Assembly (NCBI RefSeq): GCF_003399645.1
Contig: NZ_NBXD01000019.1
Location: 112,123 to 176,122 of the forward strand
Direction: 5' to 3'
Length of the DNA: 64,000 nt
Source: Subtercola boreus
Lineage (GTDB): Bacteria; Actinomycetota; Actinomycetes; Actinomycetales; Microbacteriaceae
Position numbers and translations under genes: made by a program. Below the pieces are notes generated by a model that had not been told where the DNA came from, did not search any database, and was given only the letters and a program-made list of their open reading frames with translations. Positions 27,083 through 35,198 of the stretch are shown here, piece by piece (within the stretch, counting starts at the first letter, position 1; the number at the start of each line of letters is the position of its first letter).

Positions 27083-27098
27083 ATTTTACTAGTAAAAT
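27083..27098. promoter_or_regulatory. MarR operator: perfect 16-bp palindrome holding both -10 boxes
   Basis: ATTTTACTAGTAAAAT is a perfect palindrome in the marR/FUSC intergenic region. Each strand carries TAAAAT as its end: on the reverse strand (27083-27088) it is 6 nt from the marR ATG; on the forward strand (27093-27098) it is the -10 of the FUSC gene, with TGGTCA 17 nt upstream as a 4/6 match to -35. Binding would block both promoters at once. Confidence 0.75.
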
Positions 27099-27199
27099 GG
27101 TTTGTGAGCCTCACGGCGGCCGCGCGTGTGGATGCACCTCCCGCACCACTCCCCTTCCCGTGGAACTCCGTACGCCTTCCGACCCAGAACAGGACCCCC

Positions 27200-28312
27200 G
27201 TGTCGACCAGCAGCACCCTCCGCCCGTACGCCCGCTCGCTCGTGCGCGTCGGCGAGCACGGCGGGGCCCACCGGGTGGCCCTGCGGGCGGGAGCCTCGGT
27301 GCTCGTCCCCTTTCTCGTGCTCTTCACGATCGGTCATGTCGAATGGTCGATCTACGCCGCGTTCGGCGCGTTCACGGCGGTCTACGGGCGCACTGCGCCA
27401 CGGCGGGCGCGCCTGGGAATGCAGGCCGCCGCGGCCGCCGTTCTCGTCAGCACGGTGCTGCTCGGCAGCCTGGTCGCCCTCCTGCCCGGCCGAGAGTGGG
27501 CGGTGGTCGCCATCGCGAGTGTCTGGGCGATGGTCGTGGCGCACGTCTCCGACGTGTTCCGGTTCACGCCTCCCGGGCCGCTCTTCGCGGTGTTCGGCCT
27601 CTGCGCCATCGCCTCGGTGCCCGGCTCGCCGTCGTCGCTCGGCGCCGCGTCTGTGGTGAGCGGGGCATCCGCCCTGTTGGCCGTAGCCATCGGGCAGGCC
27701 GGCCGGGTGCGCGGGCTGCAGGCGCGCGGGCGGGCTGCGGCGACGGATGCCCGGCAGCGGCCCGCCCGCAGCAGACCCTCCGCCGCACCCTCCGCCCTCA
27801 CCCCCGGCGCGTCGACCCAGCCCTCCCCCGTGCGCTGGGCGCACCTGGCGCGGTACGGAATCGCCGCTGCCGCGGCGGGCTCCCTCTCGACGGGGCTCGG
27901 CATCGGGCATCCGTACTGGGCGATGGTCGCTGCCATCGTTCCGCTCGTCGCGGTCGATCTGCCGAACTCCCTGCTTCGCGGAACGCACCGCGTGCTCGGA
28001 ACCGTCGTGGGGCTCGTGGTGGCGTGGGGGCTGCTGCTCGCCGACCCGACCGGAATCTCCGCCATCCTGCTCATCGTCGGGCTGCAGGTGCTCGCCGAGC
28101 TGTTCGTTGTGCGCAACTACGGGCTCGCCCTGCTGTTCGTGACCCCTCTTGCGCTGCTCATGGTCAACCTCGTACACCCGGCAGATCCGACCCGGCTGAT
28201 CGTCGACCGGGGCGTGGAGACGCTGCTCGGCACCCTCGTCGCGCTTGCCGTTGCCTGTGGATCGGTGCTCGTTTTTCGTCGGCCGTTGGTTCGGGCCGAG
28301 CGCCTCACCTAG
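27200..28312 (+). CDS. FUSC-family inner-membrane protein (aromatic acid efflux-like)
   Basis: 370 residues from GTG 27200 (AGGA at 6 nt). An in-frame GTG at 27104 lies 5 nt after the TAAAAT box and would give a 32-residue longer product, possibly leaderless; those residues look unconserved. Two halves with about five helices each (about 30-180 and 225-365) match the FUSC/YccS domain, with a Pro/Ala/Ser linker (about 180-215). Family members export aromatic acids such as fusaric or p-hydroxybenzoic acid. Divergent from marR-amidohydrolase, suggesting an efflux-plus-hydrolase response to an aromatic or heterocyclic compound. Confidence 0.82.
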   Translation: MSTSSTLRPYARSLVRVGEHGGAHRVALRAGASVLVPFLVLFTIGHVEWSIYAAFGAFTAVYGRTAPRRARLGMQAAAAAVLVSTVLLGSLVALLPGREWAVVAIASVWAMVVAHVSDVFRFTPPGPLFAVFGLCAIASVPGSPSSLGAASVVSGASALLAVAIGQAGRVRGLQARGRAAATDARQRPARSRPSAAPSALTPGASTQPSPVRWAHLARYGIAAAAAGSLSTGLGIGHPYWAMVAAIVPLVAVDLPNSLLRGTHRVLGTVVGLVVAWGLLLADPTGISAILLIVGLQVLAELFVVRNYGLALLFVTPLALLMVNLVHPADPTRLIVDRGVETLLGTLVALAVACGSVLVFRRPLVRAERLT

Positions 28313-28321
28313 GGTTGAGTA

Positions 28322-28936
28322 ATGGCTAAACCTTCCCGTGGCAGAACTCCGTGGATCCTGGGGGCCCTGATCGTCTTCATCGCAGCCGATCTGGCGCTCG
28401 TCGCCTTCGCACTGCGGGGCCCCGCCACCGAGAGTTCGACCGTCAATGCGCTTGCTCCCTCGACGAGCAGCGCAGCGCCGACGACGGGAGCCGCGACGCC
28501 GGTACCGAGTGCCGAGCCCTCCACGGCGGCGACCCCGTCGACCTCCGCGCCCACCCCGTCTGCCACACCCGGGGCGACCACCCCCGCCACGTCGTCGCCC
28601 GCCACATCGTCACCCTCCTCCACCGGCGCCGCGAGCGCGCTGAGCGGCATGGCCTCGGCGAAGGTCGGTTACCGCTCGACGGCCGGCACCTGCACCGGTA
28701 CCTCCACGGCCACCGATGCCGTCATCGAGCTCACCACCGACGGCGGAGCCACCTGGACGACGGTGAACCCCACGAACATCCGCATCCGAGCCGTCGAGAA
28801 GATGATCGTCGTCGATGAATCCCACGTCGACCTGCTCGCCAAGTACGGCGACACCTGCGTCGAGTCCGACGTGACCACCTACACCCAGGGCGAGTTCTGG
28901 CAGGTCTACCCCGACCGCACCGCCCAGTTCAACTAG
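28322..28936 (+). CDS. Membrane-anchored protein with Ser/Thr/Pro linker and Asp-box motif
   Basis: 204 residues. One N-terminal membrane segment (PWILGALIVFIAADLALVAFAL, about 10-31), a 70-residue Ala/Ser/Thr/Pro linker, then a small extracellular domain (about 110-204) with two Cys pairs (TCTG, DTCVES) and TDGGATWTTV, an Asp-box motif of BNR/sialidase-like beta-propellers. Only one Asp-box is present, so it is not a whole propeller. It starts 9 nt after the FUSC gene. Function unknown. Confidence 0.75.
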   Translation: MAKPSRGRTPWILGALIVFIAADLALVAFALRGPATESSTVNALAPSTSSAAPTTGAATPVPSAEPSTAATPSTSAPTPSATPGATTPATSSPATSSPSSTGAASALSGMASAKVGYRSTAGTCTGTSTATDAVIELTTDGGATWTTVNPTNIRIRAVEKMIVVDESHVDLLAKYGDTCVESDVTTYTQGEFWQVYPDRTAQFN

Positions 28937-29028
28937 CAGCACGAAGTCAGTCGGCGGGCACGCAACGGACGACACGAAGCGGTTATCCACGCGAGCCTGG
29001 CTCAGCAGTGCGCAACGGTGGCCGGCGG

Positions 29029-29421
29029 TGGAGATGCGGGGAATTGAACCCCGGTCCACTGCTGTGGTCGTATGCCTTCTACGGGTGTAGCCAGCAAGAT
29101 GTTCTACTCGGCTCCGGAAGTTGTCGCTGGCACCTGATCCGACGAGCCCAGCCCGAGTGCAAGTCCCTGTGCGCCCTCTGGCGTGACGCACAAGCAATCC
29201 CTCTAGATAACGCCAGGGGCCGGGTAGAGGGCATTCCCGGTCTGACGGTTCCTTAAGCGGCTAGCGGGAGCTTAGGCTGCGAGAGCGAAAGCGGCCTGCT
29301 TGGCCGGAACAGTGCTGTTTTGATTGGCACTTATTGTTTGCGCGGATCGTTTACGAGATAACCGTGCGTCCTCGGCCCGCTTCTCACACTCACTCAGGCA
29401 ATGTCGAAACCGATCATCCCC
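29029..29421 (-). ncRNA. ssrA: Transfer-messenger RNA (tmRNA)
   Basis: The reverse strand starts GGGGATGATCGGTTTCGACA (5' end at 29421), the classic tmRNA 5' sequence, and ends with a T-arm GGGGTTCAATTCCCC and acceptor GCATCTCC-A (29029), which pairs with GGGGATG as a 7-bp stem with one G-U. The tag frame reads ANQNSTVPAKQAAFALAA and stops at TAA (29272-29274). The sequence after the discriminator is CCG, not CCA, so the terminal A is added by the CCA enzyme or the end is processed. It acts with SmpB (encoded at 32.4-32.9 kb) in rescuing stalled ribosomes. Confidence 0.97.
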
Positions 29422-29505
29422 GCGAGCAGCTGAAGAGCTGGGCCACCGTTGCACACTGTTGAGTTGTCAGAGCCGCCCTCTCAGGCAGCCCTCCATACTA
29501 TCAAC

Positions 29506-29511
29506 TATTGT
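29506..29511 (+). promoter_or_regulatory. -10 hexamer of the SDR gene (leaderless layout)
   Basis: TATTGT followed by CGGGGA and the ATG at 29518, the same 6-nt spacing seen at other genes here. The spacer has no normally placed ribosome site. Confidence 0.45.
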
Positions 29512-29517
29512 CGGGGA

Positions 29518-30441
29518 ATGACGACCTCTCGCTGGACCCCGGCTCTGCTCCCCTCCCTCACCGGCAAGACCTTCGTGGTGACGGGCGGCAATGCCGGCCT
29601 CGGCTACTGGGCGGGCGAGTTCCTCGCCCGAAGGGGCGCCAGCGTCGTGATCGCCGCGCGCAACCGAGACAGGGCACACCGTGCCATCTCCTCCATCCAC
29701 ACCCGAGCACCCCGGGCCGATGTTCGTTTCACGGAGCTCGATCTCGCCGACCTCGGGTCGGTGCAAACCGCCGCCGAAGCGCTCTCGAACGATCCGATCG
29801 ACGGCCTGATCCTCAATGCCGGGGTGCTCGGCCAGTCGAAGCGCAGCACGACGAAAGACGGCTTCGAGCTGATGTTCGGCACGAACGTGCTCGGCCACTT
29901 CGCGCTCACCGCCCAGCTCGCGCCGACCCTGCTGGCGACGCCCGGCTCCCGCGTCGTCTCCCTCGGCAGCATCGCGCACCGCTTCTTCGAGCTGGACCTG
30001 GATGATCTGCAGAGCGATGACTACTCGAGCTTTCGCACCTACGCCCGCTCCAAGCTCGCGGTCATGCTGCTCGGATTCGAGCTCGACCGGCGGCTGCAGA
30101 AGGCCGAACACGGCACCCGGAGCATCGTCGCACACCCCGGCTTCGCCCTCGACGGCCTGAGTGCCGCCCGGCCGGACATCGGCTCGAAACGGTCACCGGC
30201 CCTCGTTCGCACCGGTCTCGGCGCCTTCGCGCAGGGCAAGGACGCGGGAGCCCTGCCGATCGTGCGCGCCGCCGCCGACCCCCTCGCCCAGGGCGGTGAA
30301 TACTGGGGCCCCGACGGGTGGGAGCAGCTCAGCGGCAACCCGGCGGTGGTCTACGCGCGCACCCGTTCCCGCGACATCCGCACCGCCAGCGCACTGTGGA
30401 ACATCGCAGAGACCCGCACCGGAACTCCCTTCGTGATCTGA
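29518..30441 (+). CDS. Short-chain dehydrogenase/reductase (retinol dehydrogenase-like)
   Basis: 307 residues. Rossmann fold with the cofactor loop VVTGGNAGLGYWAGEFLARRGA (about 21-42), acidic/basic residues AARNRDRA for NADP, NAG motif LILNAGVLG (about 100), active-site Ser in SLGSIAHRF (about 150) and YxxxK in YARSKLA (about 177). The pattern matches the oxidoreductases annotated as retinol dehydrogenase-like or WW-domain-like SDRs in actinobacteria. Substrate unknown. Convergent with the ABC exporter genes. Confidence 0.88.
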   Translation: MTTSRWTPALLPSLTGKTFVVTGGNAGLGYWAGEFLARRGASVVIAARNRDRAHRAISSIHTRAPRADVRFTELDLADLGSVQTAAEALSNDPIDGLILNAGVLGQSKRSTTKDGFELMFGTNVLGHFALTAQLAPTLLATPGSRVVSLGSIAHRFFELDLDDLQSDDYSSFRTYARSKLAVMLLGFELDRRLQKAEHGTRSIVAHPGFALDGLSAARPDIGSKRSPALVRTGLGAFAQGKDAGALPIVRAAADPLAQGGEYWGPDGWEQLSGNPAVVYARTRSRDIRTASALWNIAETRTGTPFVI

Positions 30442-30496
30442 GCGGCCACCGCCCCCTGACCCACCGCCCCTGACCCTCCGTCGCGCCACCGCTCAC

Positions 30497-31351
30497 CTAC
30501 CGGGAGCTCACCGAGGTGAACTTGCGGATGCTCAGCGGCACGAAGATCACCAGCAGCAGCGCGATGCCGATGAGCACCGTCAGCACCGGGTGCTGCTGCG
30601 TCCACACATCGGCGACCGGGGTGCCCGGGGGAATGTTGCCGAACAGTGTTCGTGCCGCCTGCACGAGCGCCGACACCGGGTTGTACTCCGCGAAGATGCG
30701 CAACGGCGTGGGCAGCGTGTCGCTCGGCACGAAGGCGTTCGAGATGAACGTGATCGGAAAGAGCACGAGGAACGACACGTTGTTGATCACCTCGGGGCTT
30801 CGCACACTCATACCGAGAAAGGCCATCACCCACGACAGCGCGTAGGCGAAGAGCAGCAGCAGCACGACCGCCGCCGCCGCCTCGAGAAAGCTGGAACGTA
30901 CCCGCCAGCCCACGATGAACCCGGTCGTCATCATCACCGCCATCGAGATGGTGTTGATGAGCAGGTCGCCGTTCGTGCGCCCGATCAGCACCGACGCCTG
31001 GTTCATCGGCAGCGTTCGGAAGCGGTCGATGATGCCGTCTTTCAGGTCTTGCGCCATCGCCGAACCCGAATAGGTCGACCCGAAGACCACGGTCTGTGCG
31101 AAGATGCCGGCCATGATGAACTCGGTGTAGCTGCTGCCCGGAATGTCGATGACGCCGGCATAGACGTAGCTGAACAGCAGCACGAACATGATGGGCTGCA
31201 GCAGCGTGAACACCAGGATGTCGGGAACCCGCTTGATCTTGATGAGATTGCGCCGGGTTGTTATCCAGCCGTCGTTCACCAGGTTGCCGAGGTGTGAGGT
31301 GGAGGCGGCGGGGGCTGCACCCGAATCGGCGATCTTCACAGCGGCGCTCAT
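30497..31351 (-). CDS. ABC-2 exporter permease (DrrB-like)
   Basis: 284 residues with six predicted membrane helices and the ABC-2 signature: the cytoplasmic N-terminus, VPDILVFTLLQPIMFVLLFSYVYAG, the coupling-helix segment MAQDLKDGIIDRFRTLPMNQASVLIGR, and FLGMSVRSPEVINNVSFLVLFPITFISNAFVP. These match DrrB/daunorubicin-type exporters. The start overlaps the ATPase stop by 4 nt (ATGA). Drug or lipid export is a family-level inference. Confidence 0.88.
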   Translation of the reverse strand: MSAAVKIADSGAAPAASTSHLGNLVNDGWITTRRNLIKIKRVPDILVFTLLQPIMFVLLFSYVYAGVIDIPGSSYTEFIMAGIFAQTVVFGSTYSGSAMAQDLKDGIIDRFRTLPMNQASVLIGRTNGDLLINTISMAVMMTTGFIVGWRVRSSFLEAAAAVVLLLLFAYALSWVMAFLGMSVRSPEVINNVSFLVLFPITFISNAFVPSDTLPTPLRIFAEYNPVSALVQAARTLFGNIPPGTPVADVWTQQHPVLTVLIGIALLLVIFVPLSIRKFTSVSSR

Positions 31352-32319
31352 GCCGCCACCTCCTCGTCGCTGGCCATATGGCCGGTGAGCCTCAGGAACA
31401 CGTCGTCGAGCGTGGGCCGTCGCATGCCTGCGTCATAGAGCTCGATGCCCCGCTGACCGAATTCGCCCAGCACCTCGCGGAGCGCTGCCGGGGCGTGAAC
31501 GGCGTTCACCGTGAGTTCGCGGCCGTCGCCCGAGAGCGTCGGCTCTGAACTGCCGACACGCCTCAGGATGCCCGTCGCCACCTCTGCATCGGCCGCACTC
31601 ACGAGGCTGATCTCCAGCCGCTGCCCGCCGATCGACGCTTTGAGCTCGTCGGAGGTGCCTTCGGCGATGACCCTGCCCCCGTCGATCACCGAGATGGCGT
31701 CGGCCAGCTGGTCGGCCTCCTCCAGGTACTGGGTGGTGAGCAGCACGGTCGTGCCCTCCCCCACCAGGGTCGTGATGATGTCCCACATGCCGAGCCGGCT
31801 GCGCGGGTCGAGCCCCGTCGTCGGCTCGTCGAGAAAGAGCACCTGCGGCCGTGACACCAGCGCCCCAGCGAGATCGATACGCCGCCGCATTCCGCCCGAG
31901 AAACCCTTGACGGGCCGGTTCTGGGCCTCGGTGAGGTCGAACAGCTCGATGAGTTCGCTCGCCCTCGCCCTGGATGCCCTGGACCCCAGATGGTAGAGCC
32001 GCCCCACCATGTCGAGGTTCTCGAACCCGGTCAGGTTCTCGTCGACCGCCGCGTACTGCCCCGACACCCCGATGATGGGCCTGATGCATTCGGGGTGTTT
32101 CACCACATCGACCCCGCCGATGGTGGCGGTGCCGGAATCGGGCCGGGTGAGGGTGGTCAGCACCTTGACGGTGGTCGTCTTGCCCGCCCCATTGGGGCCG
32201 AGCAGAGCCGTGATGGTGCCCTGCGGCACCTCGAGGTTCAGCCCGTCGAGGGCATGCACCGGCGACGCGCCCCGGGGGGTGTAGGTCTTCAGGAGGTCGT
32301 GCGCGATGATGAACGTCAT
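31348..32319 (-). CDS. ABC exporter ATPase (DrrA-like)
   Basis: 323 residues. Walker A GPNGAGKTT (about 40), Q-loop, signature SGGMRRRIDLAGALV (about 140), Walker B VLFLDEPTTGLD (about 160), and a C-terminal DrrA-type domain (about 225-323) with the C-terminal region RRPTLDDVFLRLTGH. Together with the coupled permease it forms one exporter of the DrrAB class. It lies between smpB and ssrA, which are usually neighbours. Confidence 0.9.
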   Translation of the reverse strand: MTFIIAHDLLKTYTPRGASPVHALDGLNLEVPQGTITALLGPNGAGKTTTVKVLTTLTRPDSGTATIGGVDVVKHPECIRPIIGVSGQYAAVDENLTGFENLDMVGRLYHLGSRASRARASELIELFDLTEAQNRPVKGFSGGMRRRIDLAGALVSRPQVLFLDEPTTGLDPRSRLGMWDIITTLVGEGTTVLLTTQYLEEADQLADAISVIDGGRVIAEGTSDELKASIGGQRLEISLVSAADAEVATGILRRVGSSEPTLSGDGRELTVNAVHAPAALREVLGEFGQRGIELYDAGMRRPTLDDVFLRLTGHMASDEEVAA

Positions 32320-32404
32320 GCGGCGAGGCTAGCCAGAACCTCCGACATCGCACAACGGTGAACACTGTCCACTTTGTCCCGAGTTGATCACGACGCGGGC
32401 AGGT

Positions 32405-32881
32405 CTACTCTCCGAGGTTGCGCTGCGTTCCCATCGCCCGGTCGGCCTCGCGTTTGTCCTGCCGCTCGCGGAGGGTCTGGCGCTTGTCGTACTCGCGCTT
32501 GCCCTTGGCCACCGCCAGCTCGACCTTCGCTTTGCCGTCGCTGAAGTACAGCCGAAGGGGCACCAGCGTGTAACCGCCCTCTTTCACCTTGTTGTGGATC
32601 TTCAGGATCTGGGCTTTGTGCAGCAGCATCTTGCGCTTGCGGCGCGGCGGGTGGTTGTTCCAGGAGCCCTGGTTGAACTCGGGGATGTGCACGGCGTCGA
32701 GCCACGCCTCACCCCCGTCGATGTAGCCGTAGCCGTCGACGAGGGATGCCCGGCCGGCGCGCAGCGACTTGACCTCGGTGCCCGTGAGAACGAGCCCTGC
32801 CTCGAAGGTGTCTTCGATGCTGTAGTCGTGGCGGGCCTTGCGGTTGGTCGCGACGACCTTTTCTCCGCGTTCGCGTGGCAC
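32405..32881 (-). CDS. smpB: SsrA-binding protein
   Basis: 158 residues. OB-like barrel with [31 protein letters not shown] (about 10-40), [22 protein letters not shown], and [41 protein letters not shown]. The C-terminal basic tail is present ([23 protein letters not shown]), which occupies the empty mRNA channel. It delivers tmRNA to stalled ribosomes. Last gene of the prfB-ftsE-ftsX-smpB block, 80 nt after ftsX. Confidence 0.96.
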   Translation of the reverse strand: MPRERGEKVVATNRKARHDYSIEDTFEAGLVLTGTEVKSLRAGRASLVDGYGYIDGGEAWLDAVHIPEFNQGSWNNHPPRRKRKMLLHKAQILKIHNKVKEGGYTLVPLRLYFSDGKAKVELAVAKGKREYDKRQTLRERQDKREADRAMGTQRNLGE

Positions 32882-32961
32882 GAGTACTCCTGGAGGTAGA
32901 GAGGGTGGATGCTGCGGGGCGAGAGCGCCCGGCAGCCCTCCAGTCTATGCACTCGAACCGC

Positions 32962-33879
32962 TCAGACCTTCAGGTACCGGGTGATGGCGAACTTCGCCGA
33001 GAACGCGGCCAGCACGATCGACAGCACGATGAGCACCGGAACCACGATCGCCAGCGCATCGTTGTCGTTCACGAACGCCGTGAACGGCAGCGCCTGCTGC
33101 AGGTAGCCCTGCACGAAGAAGTGCACCACGCCCCACACCGCCGCTCCAGCGAGCACCGACCCGATCAGCGCGGCGATCACGCCCTCGAGGATGAACGGCG
33201 TCTGGATGAACCGGTTGGACGCCCCCACCAGCCTCATGATGCCGATCTCCCGTCTGCGGGAGAATGCCGAGAGCCTGATCGTGGTGGCGATCAGCAGCAC
33301 CGCCGCCACCAGCATCAGGATCGCGATACCGATCGCGGTATAGCTCGCGGCGTTGAGGATGGAGAAGATCTGCTCGAGGTAGCTGCGCTGGTCCACCACG
33401 CTGTCGACGCCGGGCTGGCCCGACAGGCTCTCGACGAGCACCGCCGACTGCTGCGGGTCGACCATGTTGATCCAGTAGGTCTGGTTCAGCAGGTCGGGCG
33501 TCACGTACTGGGCGACGTCATTGCCCGCGAACTGCTGCTTGAACTTCTCGTAGGCCTCTTCGTGCGTCTCGAAGTAGTACTGCTGGATGAACGGCGACAG
33601 GGTCGGCGACTTCAGCTGGGCATCCACCGCGGCGATCTGGTCGGCCGTCGCCTCTCCGTTCGCGCAGTTGTCGCCACCGGACGTGGCCGTGCACATGTAC
33701 ACCGCGACCTGCGCCTTGTCGTACCAGTAGCTCTTCATCTGGCCGATCTGCATCTGCAGCAGAATGGCAGCACCGACGAAGGTCAGCGAGATGAAGGTGA
33801 CGAGCACGACGGAGACGACCATCGACATGTTGCGGCGGAGGCCGGTGCCGACCTCGCCGAGAATGAGTGCGAATCTCAC
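32962..33879 (-). CDS. ftsX: Cell-division ABC permease FtsX
   Basis: 305 residues with four helices: one near the N-terminus (about 20-45), a large extracellular domain (about 45-170, with CTATSGGDNC and FIQQYYFETHEEAYEKFKQQFAGN), then three helices. The C-terminal RRREIGIMRLVGASNRFIQTPFILEGVIAALIGS is the FtsX signature. FtsEX couples ATP hydrolysis to a peptidoglycan hydrolase outside the cell, RipC-like NlpC/P60 proteins in actinobacteria. Its start overlaps the ftsE stop by 4 nt. Confidence 0.95.
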   Translation of the reverse strand: MRFALILGEVGTGLRRNMSMVVSVVLVTFISLTFVGAAILLQMQIGQMKSYWYDKAQVAVYMCTATSGGDNCANGEATADQIAAVDAQLKSPTLSPFIQQYYFETHEEAYEKFKQQFAGNDVAQYVTPDLLNQTYWINMVDPQQSAVLVESLSGQPGVDSVVDQRSYLEQIFSILNAASYTAIGIAILMLVAAVLLIATTIRLSAFSRRREIGIMRLVGASNRFIQTPFILEGVIAALIGSVLAGAAVWGVVHFFVQGYLQQALPFTAFVNDNDALAIVVPVLIVLSIVLAAFSAKFAITRYLKV

Positions 33880-35084
33880 GAGGTGGGCCCTACGTTCTGG
33901 TCTCGGGTGGGATCGTCGTGGTCGCCGGGGGCACGCAGCCCGAGCTTCTCGGCGAGGCTGATCTGGCCGGTCATCAGCGGATCCCCTGCCGGCTCCTCCG
34001 CCTCAGGCACGGGTACCTGATCGGACTCGGGCACGGGCGCCGGCTCGGGATGCTCGGCAGCACCCTGAGCGGGAAACCGGCCCCGGGCATCCGGTGCCGT
34101 CTCGGGCACGACACCGTCGGCGGGCGGGAAGAAGAACGGCTCGTCGAACGGCTCGTCGTCGATGACGGCGACGGGCGCGGCGTGGGCGACCGGCGCGGCA
34201 TGGGTGGAGGGCTGCGCAGCGGGCTGGGCTGCGGGCGCGGGCCGCACCAGGGGAACGGACGACGTGTGCGTCGACACGGGCGCGGTGCCCACGGGCATCA
34301 CGGGCCGCTCGATGGCGCCCGTGGCCTGCATGCGGAGCGACAGCGGGTCTGGCCGGGTGATCTCGGCGGTCATACCGCTGTCTTGCAGGCTGATCTCGGT
34401 CGTCGTGCCGTACCCGCCCTGCACATCGTCGCGAACGACCTGGCCACTGACGAGCTCGACGACCCGGCGCTGCATCTGGTCGACGATCGCGTTGTCGTGG
34501 GTGGCCATGATGATGGTCGTGCCGCCCGCGTTGATGCGGTCGAGCACGTTCATGATGCCGGCGCTGGTGACAGGATCGAGGTTGCCGGTGGGCTCGTCGG
34601 CGAGCAGGATGGCGGGCTTGTTCACCACCGCGCGGGCGATCGCCACGCGCTGCTGCTCACCACCGGAGAGTTCATGCGGCAGGCGCCCGGCCTTCTCGGC
34701 GAGCCCCACCATCGCGAGCACGTCGGGTACGGCCTCCTGGATGAAGCCGCGCGACTTGCCGATCACCTGCAGGGTGAAGGCGACGTTGTCGAAGACGTTC
34801 TTGTTCGGCAGCAGCCGGAAGTCCTGGAAGACGACGCCGAGGTTGCGGCGGAAGTACGGCACCTTGCGCGACGAGATCGAGCCGAGGTCCTGGCCCAGCA
34901 CGTGGATGTGGCCGCTCGTGGGGCGGTCTTCCTTGAGCACCAGCCGGAGGAAGCTCGACTTGCCCGAGCCGGAGGCACCGACGAGGAAGACGAATTCACC
35001 GCGCAGGATTTCGAGGTCGATCGAGTTGAGCGCCGGCTTGGCCGTGCCCTTGTACATCTTGCTTACCTGGTCAAATCGAATCAT
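33876..35084 (-). CDS. ftsE: Cell-division ABC ATPase FtsE with a long C-terminal extension
   Basis: 402 residues, against about 220-230 for ordinary FtsE. The ATPase core (about 1-225) is complete: Walker A GASGSGKSS, signature LSGGEQQRVAIARA, Walker B ILLADEPTGNLD and H-loop ATHDN. The remaining 175 residues are rich in Pro, Ala and acidic residues, with short repeats such as APVAHAAPVAV and an acidic/aromatic patch DDEPFDEPFFFPPADG. It ends in a conserved-looking TGQISLAEKLGLRAPG. The extension is probably disordered and cytoplasmic, a likely docking site for division proteins. Two nearby genes, ftsX and smpB, follow. Confidence 0.93.
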   Translation of the reverse strand: MIRFDQVSKMYKGTAKPALNSIDLEILRGEFVFLVGASGSGKSSFLRLVLKEDRPTSGHIHVLGQDLGSISSRKVPYFRRNLGVVFQDFRLLPNKNVFDNVAFTLQVIGKSRGFIQEAVPDVLAMVGLAEKAGRLPHELSGGEQQRVAIARAVVNKPAILLADEPTGNLDPVTSAGIMNVLDRINAGGTTIIMATHDNAIVDQMQRRVVELVSGQVVRDDVQGGYGTTTEISLQDSGMTAEITRPDPLSLRMQATGAIERPVMPVGTAPVSTHTSSVPLVRPAPAAQPAAQPSTHAAPVAHAAPVAVIDDEPFDEPFFFPPADGVVPETAPDARGRFPAQGAAEHPEPAPVPESDQVPVPEAEEPAGDPLMTGQISLAEKLGLRAPGDHDDPTRDQNVGPTS

Positions 35085-35198
35085 GGCGAGGTCAGCCTAA
35101 GCAGAGGGTCGGGGCATTGTGACCAGCGACTCGCCCAATGCCCGAAGCCCCCGGGTGAAGCTGGGAAGCGGCTCGGTGAACGCCGAGGATCGACCGGC

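Noticed and set aside
27097..28329. Alternative forward frame across the FUSC gene
   Set aside because: Arg/Gly-rich shadow; the FUSC frame has helices and conserved domain features.
29029..29421. tmRNA as a prophage or island attachment site
   Set aside because: No integrase gene or 3'-end duplication is visible in the window.
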